Shown here: positions 48,914 through 57,323 of the stretch, one piece after another | Numbering within the stretch: the stretch's first letter is position 1 | Layout: each line of letters begins with the position of its first letter | Source: Fluviicoccus sp. | GTDB taxonomy: Bacteria; Pseudomonadota; Gammaproteobacteria; Pseudomonadales; Moraxellaceae | Assembly: GCF_030646115.1 (NCBI RefSeq) | Contig: NZ_JAUSMX010000008.1 | Location: forward strand, 1 to 64,000 | DNA: 64,000 bases | Direction: 5' to 3' | Notes under the pieces: model-generated | Seen by the model: the letters and a program-made list of their open reading frames with translations, nothing else | Database searches by the model: none | Told to the model about the DNA's origin: nothing | Translations under genes and position numbers: made by a program

Positions 48914-49786
48914 TCACCGCAGCGCATAGCCAATGGCCAGTCCGGCAAACAGCACCATACCCGCCTTGTGGTTGTTGAGGAAGGCTTCGGTGCAGTGGAT
49001 GGCCACGCGGTCGCGGCTGTGGCGGAATTGCCACACGAATAACCCGCCGGCGATGCCGACCGCCACCGGCCAGACCGGACCCAGACGCAGCGTCAGGCCT
49101 AACAGCGTCATCATGAGCAGGAAGAACCCTTGCAACCCGCCAACGATGGCCAGGTCGAAACGGCCGAAGAGGATGGCAGTGGACTTGATGCCTGCCTTCA
49201 GGTCGTCGTCGCGGTCGGCCATGGCGTACTGGGTGTCGTAGGCCACGGTCCACACCAGATTGGCGGCATAGAGCAGCCAGCACAGCAGCCCCGGCGACTG
49301 GTCCTGGGCGACAAAGGCCATCGGAATGGCCCATGAGAACGCGGCGCCCAGCACCACCTGCGGCAGGTAGGTGAAGCGCTTCATGAATGGATACAGGCTG
49401 GCCAGCGCCAGTGCGCCGAAGGACCAGAAGAAGGTTTGCAGGTTCAGGAAGGGCAGCAGGGCAGCGGCGCAAAGGATCAGTGCGGCAAACAGGTACAAGG
49501 CCTCCCGCGAGGGCAAGCGGCCGTCGGCGATGGGGCGGCCTTGGGTGCGGGTCACCTGGCCGTCAAAATCACGGTCGGCCCAGTCATTGATGACGCAGCC
49601 AGCCGAACGCATGATCACCACACCCAGCGTAAAGATCAGCACGATATCCCATGCCGGTTTGCCGTTGCCGGCAATCCAGACCGCCCATAACGTCGGCCAC
49701 AGCAACAGCCAGATGCCGATGGGGCGGTGCAGGCGCATGACTTCGGCATAGAGGGGCAGACGTTGTTTCAGGGAGTAAGCGGACAT
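48914..49786 (-). CDS. ubiA: 4-hydroxybenzoate polyprenyltransferase
   Basis: Attaches the polyprenyl chain to 4-hydroxybenzoate in ubiquinone synthesis; inner membrane. 290 residues with eight or nine membrane helices and both aspartate-rich motifs: NDWADRDFDGQVTRT and DTQYAMADRDDDLKAG. It follows ubiC by 36 bases; ubiC-ubiA-phoB-phoR is a pseudomonad-like order. Confidence 0.97.
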   Translation of the reverse strand: MSAYSLKQRLPLYAEVMRLHRPIGIWLLLWPTLWAVWIAGNGKPAWDIVLIFTLGVVIMRSAGCVINDWADRDFDGQVTRTQGRPIADGRLPSREALYLFAALILCAAALLPFLNLQTFFWSFGALALASLYPFMKRFTYLPQVVLGAAFSWAIPMAFVAQDQSPGLLCWLLYAANLVWTVAYDTQYAMADRDDDLKAGIKSTAILFGRFDLAIVGGLQGFFLLMMTLLGLTLRLGPVWPVAVGIAGGLFVWQFRHSRDRVAIHCTEAFLNNHKAGMVLFAGLAIGYALR

Positions 49787-49822
49787 GGGCGGGGAACAGG
49801 CGATGGGAAGTCGGCGCTGATT

Positions 49823-50332
49823 TTAGCGCATCTTCCCGGCTTGCGCCGCCTTGAACAGCGCTGGCAGGAATTGTTCCCGCACCAGCAACGGCCGACCGTC
49901 ATAGTGGAAGCAGGAGTGGCGCTGCCAGCAGCCGCCTTCACGCCGGATTTCCAACGGCCCCCGGCGGGCGCGGCCTTTGAACAGCAGGGTGCCCAGCGAG
50001 CGGGAACCCAGATAGCGCAGGCGATGGCCCTTGCCGCGCAGGGTATTTAGCGGAATGACGCTGCGGGCCTTGACCCAGACTTCGTCCCGGCCCAGCAGCT
50101 CCACCTCGCGGATACGGGCCACCAGTCGCGTTGGCATCCGCAGTGCGGCGCGTTCATCGGCATGGGGACGATGCCAGCCTTCGTGGGTCACCCGCACCCG
50201 GAAGCTGCCTTGGCTAAGCCGCACCAGTGCGGCCGTCAGTGAGCCTTCACAAAGCAGCCAAGGCTGTTGCGCCGGTGCGGGACGGGCCAGCCAGTAGCGT
50301 TGCGGCGGTAGCCAGGCGGAGGATTTAGGCAT
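49823..50332 (-). CDS. ubiC: Chorismate lyase
   Basis: Makes 4-hydroxybenzoate and pyruvate from chorismate, first step of ubiquinone synthesis. 169 residues from MPKSSAWLPPQRYWLA. Blocks TAALVRLSQGSFRVRVTHEGW, ARIREVELLG, PLNTLRG and SLGTLLFK follow the UbiC pattern, including the conserved Arg and Glu residues near the active site. A longer frame upstream is not conserved. Confidence 0.9.
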   Translation of the reverse strand: MPKSSAWLPPQRYWLARPAPAQQPWLLCEGSLTAALVRLSQGSFRVRVTHEGWHRPHADERAALRMPTRLVARIREVELLGRDEVWVKARSVIPLNTLRGKGHRLRYLGSRSLGTLLFKGRARRGPLEIRREGGCWQRHSCFHYDGRPLLVREQFLPALFKAAQAGKMR

Positions 50333-50511
50333 GAGTCTGGACTGTGGGTGGGTGCGCAGAAGGATGCCGAGAGCGCCGGGCGAATGCAAGCTTTCATGTA
50401 ATAGCAAAAAGCTATCAATAATGAATGTTCATTTAATTGGATTGAACGGGGGAACGGGCTTAATCTGGCTTCAACAGGGCAGACCGCCCGAGGCATCACG
50501 AGGAGAGACAC

Positions 50512-50994
50512 ATGAACACGCACAATTCCAAAACGCTCACCGCCCGGAACCTGGAAGGCGCTTTTGCCGGTGAATCCATGGCCTTCATGAAATACAGCTA
50601 CTTCGCCAAGCTGGCCCGCGCCATGGGGGACGAAGACACCGCCAAGGCCTTTGAGGAGACTGCTTCTCAGGAAGTGCAGCATGCTTTCGGGCATCTGGAC
50701 TTGCTGTATCCGTCGGCCGAATTGACACCCGCGAAGATGCTGGAAATCGCGATTGCCGGTGAAACCTACGAATACACTGAAATGTACCCTGAATTCCGCG
50801 ATACAGCTGTGGCAGAATCACAACCGGACGCGGTGCGGGAGTTCGAAGAGCAAATCGCCGAGTCGCAGGAGCATGCCGGGGCTTTCCGCAAGGTGCTGGA
50901 AAAGGCGGCCAAGCGCTTCGCCGCGCTGGCCAAGGTGGAAGAGCGTCACGCCAACCACTACCGTCAGCGCCTGAACGAGGTGCAGGGCGGATAA
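50512..50994 (+). CDS. Rubrerythrin-family diiron protein without rubredoxin domain
   Basis: 160 residues, ferritin-like four-helix bundle with metal ligands in the E(x)nE-x-x-H pattern: GESMAFMKY, ETASQEVQHA, IAGETYEYTEMYPEF and KVEERHANHY. Classic rubrerythrins end in a rubredoxin domain; here it is absent and a rubredoxin gene follows 150 bases later. Probably a peroxide reductase fed by that rubredoxin. GAGGAGAG lies before the ATG. The upstream gap holds hairpin ATAGC-AAAAA-GCTAT (50401-50415). Confidence 0.92.
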   Translation: MNTHNSKTLTARNLEGAFAGESMAFMKYSYFAKLARAMGDEDTAKAFEETASQEVQHAFGHLDLLYPSAELTPAKMLEIAIAGETYEYTEMYPEFRDTAVAESQPDAVREFEEQIAESQEHAGAFRKVLEKAAKRFAALAKVEERHANHYRQRLNEVQGG

Positions 50995-51144
50995 GCCGGA
51001 GAATGGCAACGGATTGCCGGACAATCAAAACATCGATCACTGTGACAGTGTGATAAATTAATCTTGTCTGACAGGATGAAACCAGCCAAGATTCCGTTCC
51101 ATGCCGGAAGCTGGCTTTAACCCGAATTTTCCAAGAGGTGCAAC

Positions 51145-51309
51145 ATGAAAAAGTGGCAATGTATCGTTTGTGGTTTTGTCTATGACGAAGCGGTCGGCAT
51201 CCCCCATGAAGGCATTCCCGCCGGCACCAAGTGGGAAGATGTGCCAGACGACTGGGTCTGCCCGGATTGCGGCGTCGGCAAGGAAGACTTCGAGATGGTT
51301 GCACTGTAA
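51145..51309 (+). CDS. rubA: Rubredoxin
   Basis: 54 residues. The single iron is held by two CxxCG knuckles: CIVCG (residues 6-10) and CPDCG near residue 39, with the usual YDEAVG and VPDDWVCP. An ATG with AAGAGGTG upstream gives standard rubredoxin length. It should pass electrons from the reductase encoded downstream to rubrerythrin or an alkane-hydroxylase-type partner. The gene is complete although short. Confidence 0.97.
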   Translation: MKKWQCIVCGFVYDEAVGIPHEGIPAGTKWEDVPDDWVCPDCGVGKEDFEMVAL

Positions 51310-51325
51310 TCGTCCTGCTTTGTCC

Positions 51326-51444
51326 CCCTCTCCCCTTGTGGGAGAGGGCAGGGGAGGGGGGTGCTGCGGTGACTCTGGAGTTACCGTAGTGTCCAGCATC
51401 TTTCCGCACCCCTCTCCCCGACCCTCTCCCACATGGGGAGAGGG
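51326..51444. repeat. REP-like composite palindrome
   Basis: Two hairpins with the same arms CCCTCTCCC / GGGAGAGGG lie at 51326-51348 and 51422-51444. Between them AGGGGAGGGGGGTG and its near complement CACCCCTCTCCCC close a larger stem, and GGTGACTC with GAGTTACC forms a smaller one. The whole is a 119-base symmetrical element between rubredoxin and its reductase gene, of the kind found as dispersed extragenic repeats in many proteobacteria. Confidence 0.75.
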
Positions 51445-51473
51445 AGTTTTATTTCCCTCCACAGGTAATTCCC

Positions 51474-52628
51474 ATGTCGCTTGTCATCATTGGCTCCGGT
51501 CTGGCCGGTTACAACCTCGCCCGTGAGTGGCGGAAACTCAATCCCGATGCGCCGCTGGTCATCCTCACTAGGGACGACGGCCGCAACTATTCCAAGCCCA
51601 TGTTGTCCACCGGTTACACCAAGGGCAAGACCGCCGACCAGCTGGCGATGCAAACGGCCGAACAAATGGCCGGGCAGCTTAAGGCGGACATCCGCACTCA
51701 CGCCAATGTCACCGCCATTGATGCGGCGACGAAGACGGTGACGGTGGACGGTTCAACCCTGTCTTACGACAAGCTGGTGCTGGCGCAGGGCGCCGATCCG
51801 TTCCAACCGCCGATGGCCGGTGACGGCCTGGAGCGTGTGCTGACGGTGAATGATCTTGAAGGCTATGCCCGCTTCCAGGCAGCGGCGACCGGCAAGAAGC
51901 ATGTGATTGTCATTGGCGGCGGCCTGATTGGCAGTGAATACGCCAATGACCTGAGCAACGGCGGCTATGCCGTGCAACTGGTGGAGCCGGTGGGCCGGGT
52001 GCTGCCCGCGCTGTTGCCGCCGGTGGCGTCCGAAGCGGTAGGCGCTGCGTTGGCCGGTCTGGGCGTGACCTTCCATTTCGGGGTCAGCGTGCAGGCGGTG
52101 AATAAAGAAGGCGAGGGCGTGCGCGCCACCTTGTCGGACGGTCGTGAGATTACGGGTGATCTGGTGTTGTCGGCGATCGGCCTGCGGCCGCGCGTGGCGC
52201 TGGCGAAGGATGCTGGGCTGGCGGTGAACCGTGGCGTGGTGGTGAATCGCGAGTTGCAGACCAGCAACCCGGATATCTATGCGCTGGGTGACTGTGCTGA
52301 GGTCGAGGGCCTGGTTTTGCCTTACGTGCTGCCATTGATGGCGGGCGCCCGTGCGCTGGCCAAGACCCTGAGCGGCCAGCCGACGGCGATCGTTTACCCG
52401 GCGATGCCGGTGCAGGTGAAGACGCCGGTGTGCCCGGTGGTGGTGTCGCCGGTGGCGCCGGGTGTGGCCGGGGCGTGGGCGGTGGATGCGCAGGATGGCA
52501 GCAGTGTGTGCGCCTCGTTCCGCAATGCCGACGGCCAGTTGCTGGGATTTGCCCTGACCGGCAGCTTTGCCGGGGATGCGGCGCTGAAAGCGCAGTTGGC
52601 GAAGGAAGTGCCGGCGATGCTGGCGTGA
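51474..52628 (+). CDS. rubB: NAD(P)H-rubredoxin reductase (FAD-dependent)
   Basis: 384 residues of the pyridine nucleotide-disulfide oxidoreductase fold. FAD-binding GSGLAGYNLAREWRKL at the N-terminus, NAD-binding VIGGGLIGSEYANDL near residues 145-160, and DIYALGDCAEVEG as the second FAD motif. No redox-active CxxC pair is seen, as expected for rubredoxin reductases. The adjacent rubredoxin makes this assignment firm. Followed by a UUCG terminator. Confidence 0.92.
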   Translation: MSLVIIGSGLAGYNLAREWRKLNPDAPLVILTRDDGRNYSKPMLSTGYTKGKTADQLAMQTAEQMAGQLKADIRTHANVTAIDAATKTVTVDGSTLSYDKLVLAQGADPFQPPMAGDGLERVLTVNDLEGYARFQAAATGKKHVIVIGGGLIGSEYANDLSNGGYAVQLVEPVGRVLPALLPPVASEAVGAALAGLGVTFHFGVSVQAVNKEGEGVRATLSDGREITGDLVLSAIGLRPRVALAKDAGLAVNRGVVVNRELQTSNPDIYALGDCAEVEGLVLPYVLPLMAGARALAKTLSGQPTAIVYPAMPVQVKTPVCPVVVSPVAPGVAGAWAVDAQDGSSVCASFRNADGQLLGFALTGSFAGDAALKAQLAKEVPAMLA

Positions 52629-52646
52629 ATCGCGGTTGAGGTGACG

Positions 52647-52678
52647 CAAAACGCTCCTTCGGGAGCGTTTTGTTTTTC
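52647..52678 (+). terminator. Bidirectional terminator after rubredoxin reductase
   Basis: CAAAACGCTCC (52647-52657), TTCG loop, GGAGCGTTTTG (52662-52672), then five T. The convergent HxlR gene stops at 52677 and can use the same stem. Confidence 0.92.
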
Positions 52679-53144
52679 AGGCTGTTTTGACGACCTGAAA
52701 GCCGGGCCCGATCATCGGCATCACCTGTTTGGGCGACAGCGGCTCTCCGCACTCCGAACAGACCATCACCGGCCGGAATTTATGCCCGCAAGGCTGGTGC
52801 AAGTATTCAAGCGGCGCTCCCCGTCCTTCATCCAGCCACTTGTCGCCCCAGCTTACAAGAGCCATCAGCACCGGGTATAGATCGCGGCCTTGTTCGGTCA
52901 GCCGGTATTCAAAGCGTTCGGGCTTTTGCTGGTAGGGGACTTTTTGCAGCACCCCGGCCTCCACCAGTCGTTGCAGGCGTTCGGCCAGTACGTGCCGGGT
53001 GACGCCGAGATTGGTCTGGAAATCATCAAAGCGCTTGATGCCCAGAAAACAGTTGCGCAGCACCATCAAGGTCCAGCGATCGCCCAGCACTGCCAAGCTT
53101 CGGGCGATGGAGCAGGGGATGTCACCAATGTCTTGCCATTTCAT
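52677..53144 (-). CDS. HxlR-family transcriptional regulator
   Basis: 155 residues. The HxlR winged helix spans about 12-100: CSIARSLAVLGDRWTLMVLRN, FDDFQTNLGVTRHVLAERLQRLVEAGVLQKVPY, YRLTEQGRDLYPVLMALVSWGDKW. A C-terminal extension HQPCGHKFRPVMVCSECGEPL looks like a zinc ribbon, as in some longer HxlR proteins. The Cys11 region may sense electrophiles; that is inference. Targets unknown; the neighbouring reductase is a candidate. Confidence 0.93.
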   Translation of the reverse strand: MKWQDIGDIPCSIARSLAVLGDRWTLMVLRNCFLGIKRFDDFQTNLGVTRHVLAERLQRLVEAGVLQKVPYQQKPERFEYRLTEQGRDLYPVLMALVSWGDKWLDEGRGAPLEYLHQPCGHKFRPVMVCSECGEPLSPKQVMPMIGPGFQVVKTA

Positions 53145-53263
53145 GGCGTGGTTTCCAGAGGTGGGGGATTTTCAGCATTATACGCCGTCATCATTTTCCG
53201 CGAAATGAGATAGTTCCGGTTTGGAACTGATTGCCGACAGGCGGGGTTTTTCCGGGTGCAGAC

Positions 53264-53818
53264 TCAAGGCTTGGACAAGACGCCCGTGACTTTGCCCGAA
53301 GCCCAGTCACTGTTCCAGACGTTACCGGTGCCGTTGAACACGTTCATGCTGTATTCCCCGCTCAACTCCAGCGTCTTGCCATGCCAGACGCCGTTCAGGT
53401 CCACCACCAGTGGTTGCTGCCGGGGGGAAACCTTGCGGTTCAGGTCGCGCAGGTTGATGTGGATTTTCGAGCCGTCGCGGTTGGAAGCGCCGGAGATTTC
53501 AAACTGCATGCGGTAGCCTTCTTCATCGGTCATTTCCGCCGTGCCGTTGAAGGCGCCGCGCTTGGCGTAGTACTGGCCACGTTTGCCGTCCATGGGGTCG
53601 TGGCGGATTTCCAGCGTGAAAGGACGCTGGCCGATGCCCGCGTAAGCCAGGCGGCCTTGCCAGCGGCCGGTGAGGGTGGGCTCGCCGCGCAGTGAATGCG
53701 CCCATGGCGAGGCCAGCGTGTCGCGCAGCAGTTCCAGGCCGGTGGGCAGCCACGCTCCCAGAATCACCACCACGATAACGCCGATGATCAATACCGGCTT
53801 CGATAATTTCAGGCTCAT
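53264..53818 (-). CDS. Membrane-anchored protein of unknown function
   Basis: 184 residues from MSLKLSKPVLIIG. One N-terminal membrane segment (about 8-27) and a mostly beta domain outside the membrane: LTGRWQGRLAYAG, RPFTLEIRHDPMDGKRGQYYAKRGAFNGTAEMTDEEGYRMQFEISG, then LVVDLNGVWHGKTLELSGEYS. The pattern of repeated strand pairs suggests a lipocalin-like or beta-barrel fold. Last gene of the six-gene cluster, 19 bases after the OmpA-domain gene. Confidence 0.78.
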   Translation of the reverse strand: MSLKLSKPVLIIGVIVVVILGAWLPTGLELLRDTLASPWAHSLRGEPTLTGRWQGRLAYAGIGQRPFTLEIRHDPMDGKRGQYYAKRGAFNGTAEMTDEEGYRMQFEISGASNRDGSKIHINLRDLNRKVSPRQQPLVVDLNGVWHGKTLELSGEYSMNVFNGTGNVWNSDWASGKVTGVLSKP

Positions 53819-53837
53819 GCCGGGTTCCTTGCATTCA

Positions 53838-54929
53838 TTACGGTAGCACCAGTTCCACGCGCCGGTTCTGCGCCCGGCCTTCCAGCGTGGTGTTGTCCGC
53901 CACCGGCCGCGCCGCGCCAAATCCGTTCGGGGTCAGTCGTGACGCCAGTGCCGGTTCCAGCTTCACCAGTGCTGCCTTTACCGCCTGCACTCGCGCCAGT
54001 GACAACGCCTGATTGGCGGCAGCGGCCCCGATGTTGTCGGTATGGCCTTCCAGCCGTAACGGCCCTGCCGTTTTCCTGAGTAAAGCAACGATGGTTTTCA
54101 ACGCCGTGGACGACTCCGGCTTCAGTGTGGCCGAACCGAAGTCGAAATACAGGCCGGGCAGTGTGATGCGCTTGCGCTGGGTCAGTTCGGAGTTCAGCGT
54201 CGCCGCGTCATCGGCCTTGGGCCAGTCGATGCGCACCACGCTCAACGTACTCTTGCCGATGCTCCAGCGCAGCGCCAGCGGGTTCTGCTCGTCGTCCAGG
54301 AATACGAAGGAAGCGGGGATGCGTCCCGCGCCGTTGGCCGTGAATTCGCCCTGTGCGGCAATGGCGGGCAGTTGCTGCACGCGGCCGTTGACGATCACCG
54401 GCACGGTCAGGGACTTCAGCTTCTTCAGTTCACCCTTGAACTCGGCTTCGCCTTCGGTCAACAGGTTGGCCAGTCCCAGCGCTCTGTCCTGACCGGCGGC
54501 GGCCGGGAAGATGCTGACGCTTTCCACTAGCCGGAACGGGCTTTTGCCCTGTTGCTTCAATTGCCGCAGCACTTGGGTGGATGCGCCGAGGGCGGTGGTG
54601 CCGGGATAGTCTTCCTCGACGCCGGTTTCAAACATTTGGCGGTAGGTGGTGGCTTTTTGCAGGTCGGCGTCGCTTTGCAGGCGCAGGCTGTCCACGCGTT
54701 CGGTGCTGCCGGCGGCGCGGCCGGGCGGGAAGGTGGCTCGATAGGTGATGCGCCAGCCTGCGCCTTGCCGGGCGTCCAGCCGCTTGGTGGACTCGTAGTC
54801 GCCACGGCCGGGCTCCAGCAGGGCGGTGGTGACGGTGAGACCGGGCGTCAGGGGGACGGCAACCGCGGCGGCGGCGTGCAGGTTGGACAGCCACAGGCCG
54901 GCGGTCAGGGCGAGGAGGGGTTTCAGCAT
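53838..54929 (-). CDS. Secreted OmpA-domain protein
   Basis: 363 residues. A signal peptide ends near SNLHA. Residues 25-235 form an unrecognised domain; residues 250-363 are an OmpA-type peptidoglycan-binding domain with FDFGSATLKPES, LRLEGHTDNIGAAAANQALSLARVQAVKAAL and NRRVELVLP. The domain binds diaminopimelate-containing peptidoglycan in known relatives. It overlaps the 595-residue gene by seven bases, implying tight coupling. Confidence 0.88.
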   Translation of the reverse strand: MLKPLLALTAGLWLSNLHAAAAVAVPLTPGLTVTTALLEPGRGDYESTKRLDARQGAGWRITYRATFPPGRAAGSTERVDSLRLQSDADLQKATTYRQMFETGVEEDYPGTTALGASTQVLRQLKQQGKSPFRLVESVSIFPAAAGQDRALGLANLLTEGEAEFKGELKKLKSLTVPVIVNGRVQQLPAIAAQGEFTANGAGRIPASFVFLDDEQNPLALRWSIGKSTLSVVRIDWPKADDAATLNSELTQRKRITLPGLYFDFGSATLKPESSTALKTIVALLRKTAGPLRLEGHTDNIGAAAANQALSLARVQAVKAALVKLEPALASRLTPNGFGAARPVADNTTLEGRAQNRRVELVLP

Positions 54930-56710
54930 GATCCTTCCGGGTTGCAGATCTTGATTTTCAGTTGATAAAAGCCCTCAGCGATATTGTTGCCTTGCTTGTT
55001 CTTCGCTGTACCTTCCACTTTGAGGGCATTGCCCTCCTTGACAACGGGAAATTGCAGCGGAGCCCCCTTGGAAACGCGGGTGAAGAAGAAATTAGCTTCT
55101 TTGTAGGGTAGCTCAAAAGTTGTCGCTACCGGGATCATATTCGTGAGGGGCGAAATAAATACATAAACAACTCGCGCCACAGCATTGTAGTCACTGGTTG
55201 CAGGGCTGATACGCAGGGTTAATACTCCTTTGACGATCTCGCCCTCTACCGGCACATAAAAAGAGTACGGTTTGAGGAAAGTGGCGGCGACTTTACCTTC
55301 CACATCAATGGGCTTTTCCTCGCTGCCAGCCATTGTCCCCTCTTGTGCCGAGCCACTGGCAAACAACTGGGGACGAGGCAGCAGCACCCGTTTGAACTTG
55401 ATGGCGCTGTTGGTCAGCCCTGGAAAACCAATGCGCATTGAATCTTCCCACAGCGTGAATTTGGTGGCTTGGCCCATGAACTCTCCTTTCACGGACGAAG
55501 CTTCCCCGGAGTTGGCATTCTTGGGGTAACGCAACTCCAGCTTTCCGGAGTAATGGATATCATAGTTCCACCAGACCTCCCCGGTGGAGCGGGCGAAGAA
55601 GTCGGCATGCATGAAGCCCTGAATGGGGCCGGACATCCGTTCACAACTCGCGTTAAACAGGCGGTCAGCCGCAAATGCGGCCGCGTCTGCCAGAAGACCG
55701 AAAACGGAACCCCGGGCGGTTTCCTTGGCGGCCAGTTTGAGCACCGTTTTATTGCCGCCCCATTTGCCTTTGGCGGCGGCTTCGGTGAAGGCAATAGCCA
55801 CCTTGGTCGATTCGCCAGCGGGGAAGCCGAAGTTTTTGGAGAAGGCCTTGGCTTTGTCGTCGATGGTTTTTGCCACCTGCGCCGCTACATAGTCGACGGC
55901 GACTGACTTGATGGCATTGAGCAGGCCGCCTGTCAGGTTCAGCAAGGCGGCTGCATAATTGAATCCTTCCTTTAGTCTCTCCAGATTTTCACACTTGATA
56001 TTCGCATGCTTGCTCTTGGCCAGTTCACGGCTGATGCGCTCCCGCTCGGGCCGGGCCAGTTTGGTCCAGTCATCCAGTTTCTTGGCAAAAGGCAGCAAGG
56101 CAGGACGCAGGCCGGGATCTTGGCGCGCCGCCGCCGGCAACGGTTCCAGCAGGCCGTCAATGTCCCCGGCATCGCGGGCGGCTTGCAGCAGCTGCGGTTT
56201 CAGGGTACTCCATTTGGCCTTGAGTTGTGAGGCTTCCGGGGTGGTGGGCAACAGGGCGACCTGGGAGTCGATATCGGCCGCCACCTTGCGGATCTCGGCT
56301 TCAATCTTGCGCGCCTCCTGGCCAGCCTCATCAATTTCGTTCAGCGGTTCCATCACGGCGACGGTGAATACGCCTTGACCGGTCACACGCCCGCCAGGAG
56401 AAACAACCCCGATTTTGTATTCCCCGGCCCAAGTTGTGCCCCGGAAATTCACGCTGTAATCGCCATTGGTGGAAGGGTTGACCCGCAGATCCACCGGTGG
56501 TTTGCCACCCGGCGGGGAAATGCGCACTGTCACCGCCCCTTTGGCATCCAGCGGCGCAATGCCGCTGACGGTGACGGCCTCACCCGGCTGCACCGCCGGC
56601 GGGGTCACCAGCACGGTGACGGTCGCCTTGACCGGGGCTTCGTCGGCCACCGCCTGCCAGGCGGAAACCGCCAGCCACACCCCGGCCGCCAGCCGGAGCG
56701 CCCTGTTCAT
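54923..56710 (-). CDS. Large exported protein with N-terminal Ig-like domain, function unknown
   Basis: 595 residues. Signal peptide (about 1-22), then an Ig-like/FN3-like segment (25-118: TVLVTPPAVQPGEAVTVSGIAPLD, GKPPVDLRVNPSTNGDYSV, TWAGEYKIGVVSPGG). Residues 120-215 are charged helices, 230-330 Ala-rich helices, and 350-595 mainly beta, with three Cys in the region (KCENL, SCERM and a final CNPEGSC pair). I recognise no family. The start overlaps the previous gene by ATGA and the end overlaps the OmpA gene. Confidence 0.75.
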   Translation of the reverse strand: MNRALRLAAGVWLAVSAWQAVADEAPVKATVTVLVTPPAVQPGEAVTVSGIAPLDAKGAVTVRISPPGGKPPVDLRVNPSTNGDYSVNFRGTTWAGEYKIGVVSPGGRVTGQGVFTVAVMEPLNEIDEAGQEARKIEAEIRKVAADIDSQVALLPTTPEASQLKAKWSTLKPQLLQAARDAGDIDGLLEPLPAAARQDPGLRPALLPFAKKLDDWTKLARPERERISRELAKSKHANIKCENLERLKEGFNYAAALLNLTGGLLNAIKSVAVDYVAAQVAKTIDDKAKAFSKNFGFPAGESTKVAIAFTEAAAKGKWGGNKTVLKLAAKETARGSVFGLLADAAAFAADRLFNASCERMSGPIQGFMHADFFARSTGEVWWNYDIHYSGKLELRYPKNANSGEASSVKGEFMGQATKFTLWEDSMRIGFPGLTNSAIKFKRVLLPRPQLFASGSAQEGTMAGSEEKPIDVEGKVAATFLKPYSFYVPVEGEIVKGVLTLRISPATSDYNAVARVVYVFISPLTNMIPVATTFELPYKEANFFFTRVSKGAPLQFPVVKEGNALKVEGTAKNKQGNNIAEGFYQLKIKICNPEGSC

Positions 56711-57309
56711 AACGCCACCACGATCTTGCGCGCCAGGGCTTCCAGTCTGGCGCCGGTTTCCGGGTCGCCGCCCATGCCGATCACCGACAGGTTCAGCACC
56801 ACCCGGCCTTTACGCACCACCAAAGAAGTCTGGCCGATCATGTCGGTATTGCCTTTCATCAGCCGGGCTTCATCACCCAGACCGTCCAGGGTCTGGCCTG
56901 ATTTCTTGGTGGTCTCGCCCATCTGGTCATTGACCATCTTGTTCAGCTTGCCGGGCAGTCCGGCAATGGCGCGAAAGACATCAATGGCCATGGCCTCATC
57001 GTCGTTGTCGCTGAGGTTGACCATCAGAGTGGTGAAGGATCCGGCGCTGGCGGTGCTGTTATAGGCGCAGAGCTTGGGCTCGTCGCTCATCACCGCCATC
57101 GGCTGGGCGGTGACCGCCTGCGCATCCGCCGCCGAGACCAGTAAGCAGGGGGTGGGTAATGGTTTTTGGGCCGCAGCAGTGTCAATCGGTTGATCAGGCT
57201 CGCCGAAAGCGGGCAGGTCGCCGGGTTCGGGAGCTTCTTTTTTCTGCTCACACGCGCCCAGCATCAGGGTCAGCATCAGCAGCAAGGTGGTGCGCAAGCA
57301 GGCGGGCAT
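56707..57309 (-). CDS. Lipoprotein with DUF3558-like cysteine pattern
   Basis: 200 residues. Lipobox MLGAC gives lipidation at Cys20, followed by a flexible acidic linker (QKKEAPEPGDLPAFGEPDQP). The folded part starts PCLLVSAADAQAVTA and pairs with KLCAYNS, like the two-Cys pattern of small DUF3558-type envelope lipoproteins (tentative). The C-terminal half (TLDGLGDEARLMKG, TSLVVRKGRVVLNLSVIG) is beta-strand rich. Overlaps the next gene as ATGA. Confidence 0.75.
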   Translation of the reverse strand: MPACLRTTLLLMLTLMLGACEQKKEAPEPGDLPAFGEPDQPIDTAAAQKPLPTPCLLVSAADAQAVTAQPMAVMSDEPKLCAYNSTASAGSFTTLMVNLSDNDDEAMAIDVFRAIAGLPGKLNKMVNDQMGETTKKSGQTLDGLGDEARLMKGNTDMIGQTSLVVRKGRVVLNLSVIGMGGDPETGARLEALARKIVVAL

Positions 57310-57323
57310 GGCAGTGACTCCGG

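Noticed and set aside
50420-50433. AT-rich palindrome ATGAA-TG-TTCAT upstream of rubrerythrin
   Set aside because: Only six pairs and no match to a regulator site I can name; AT-rich promoter region gives such matches by chance.
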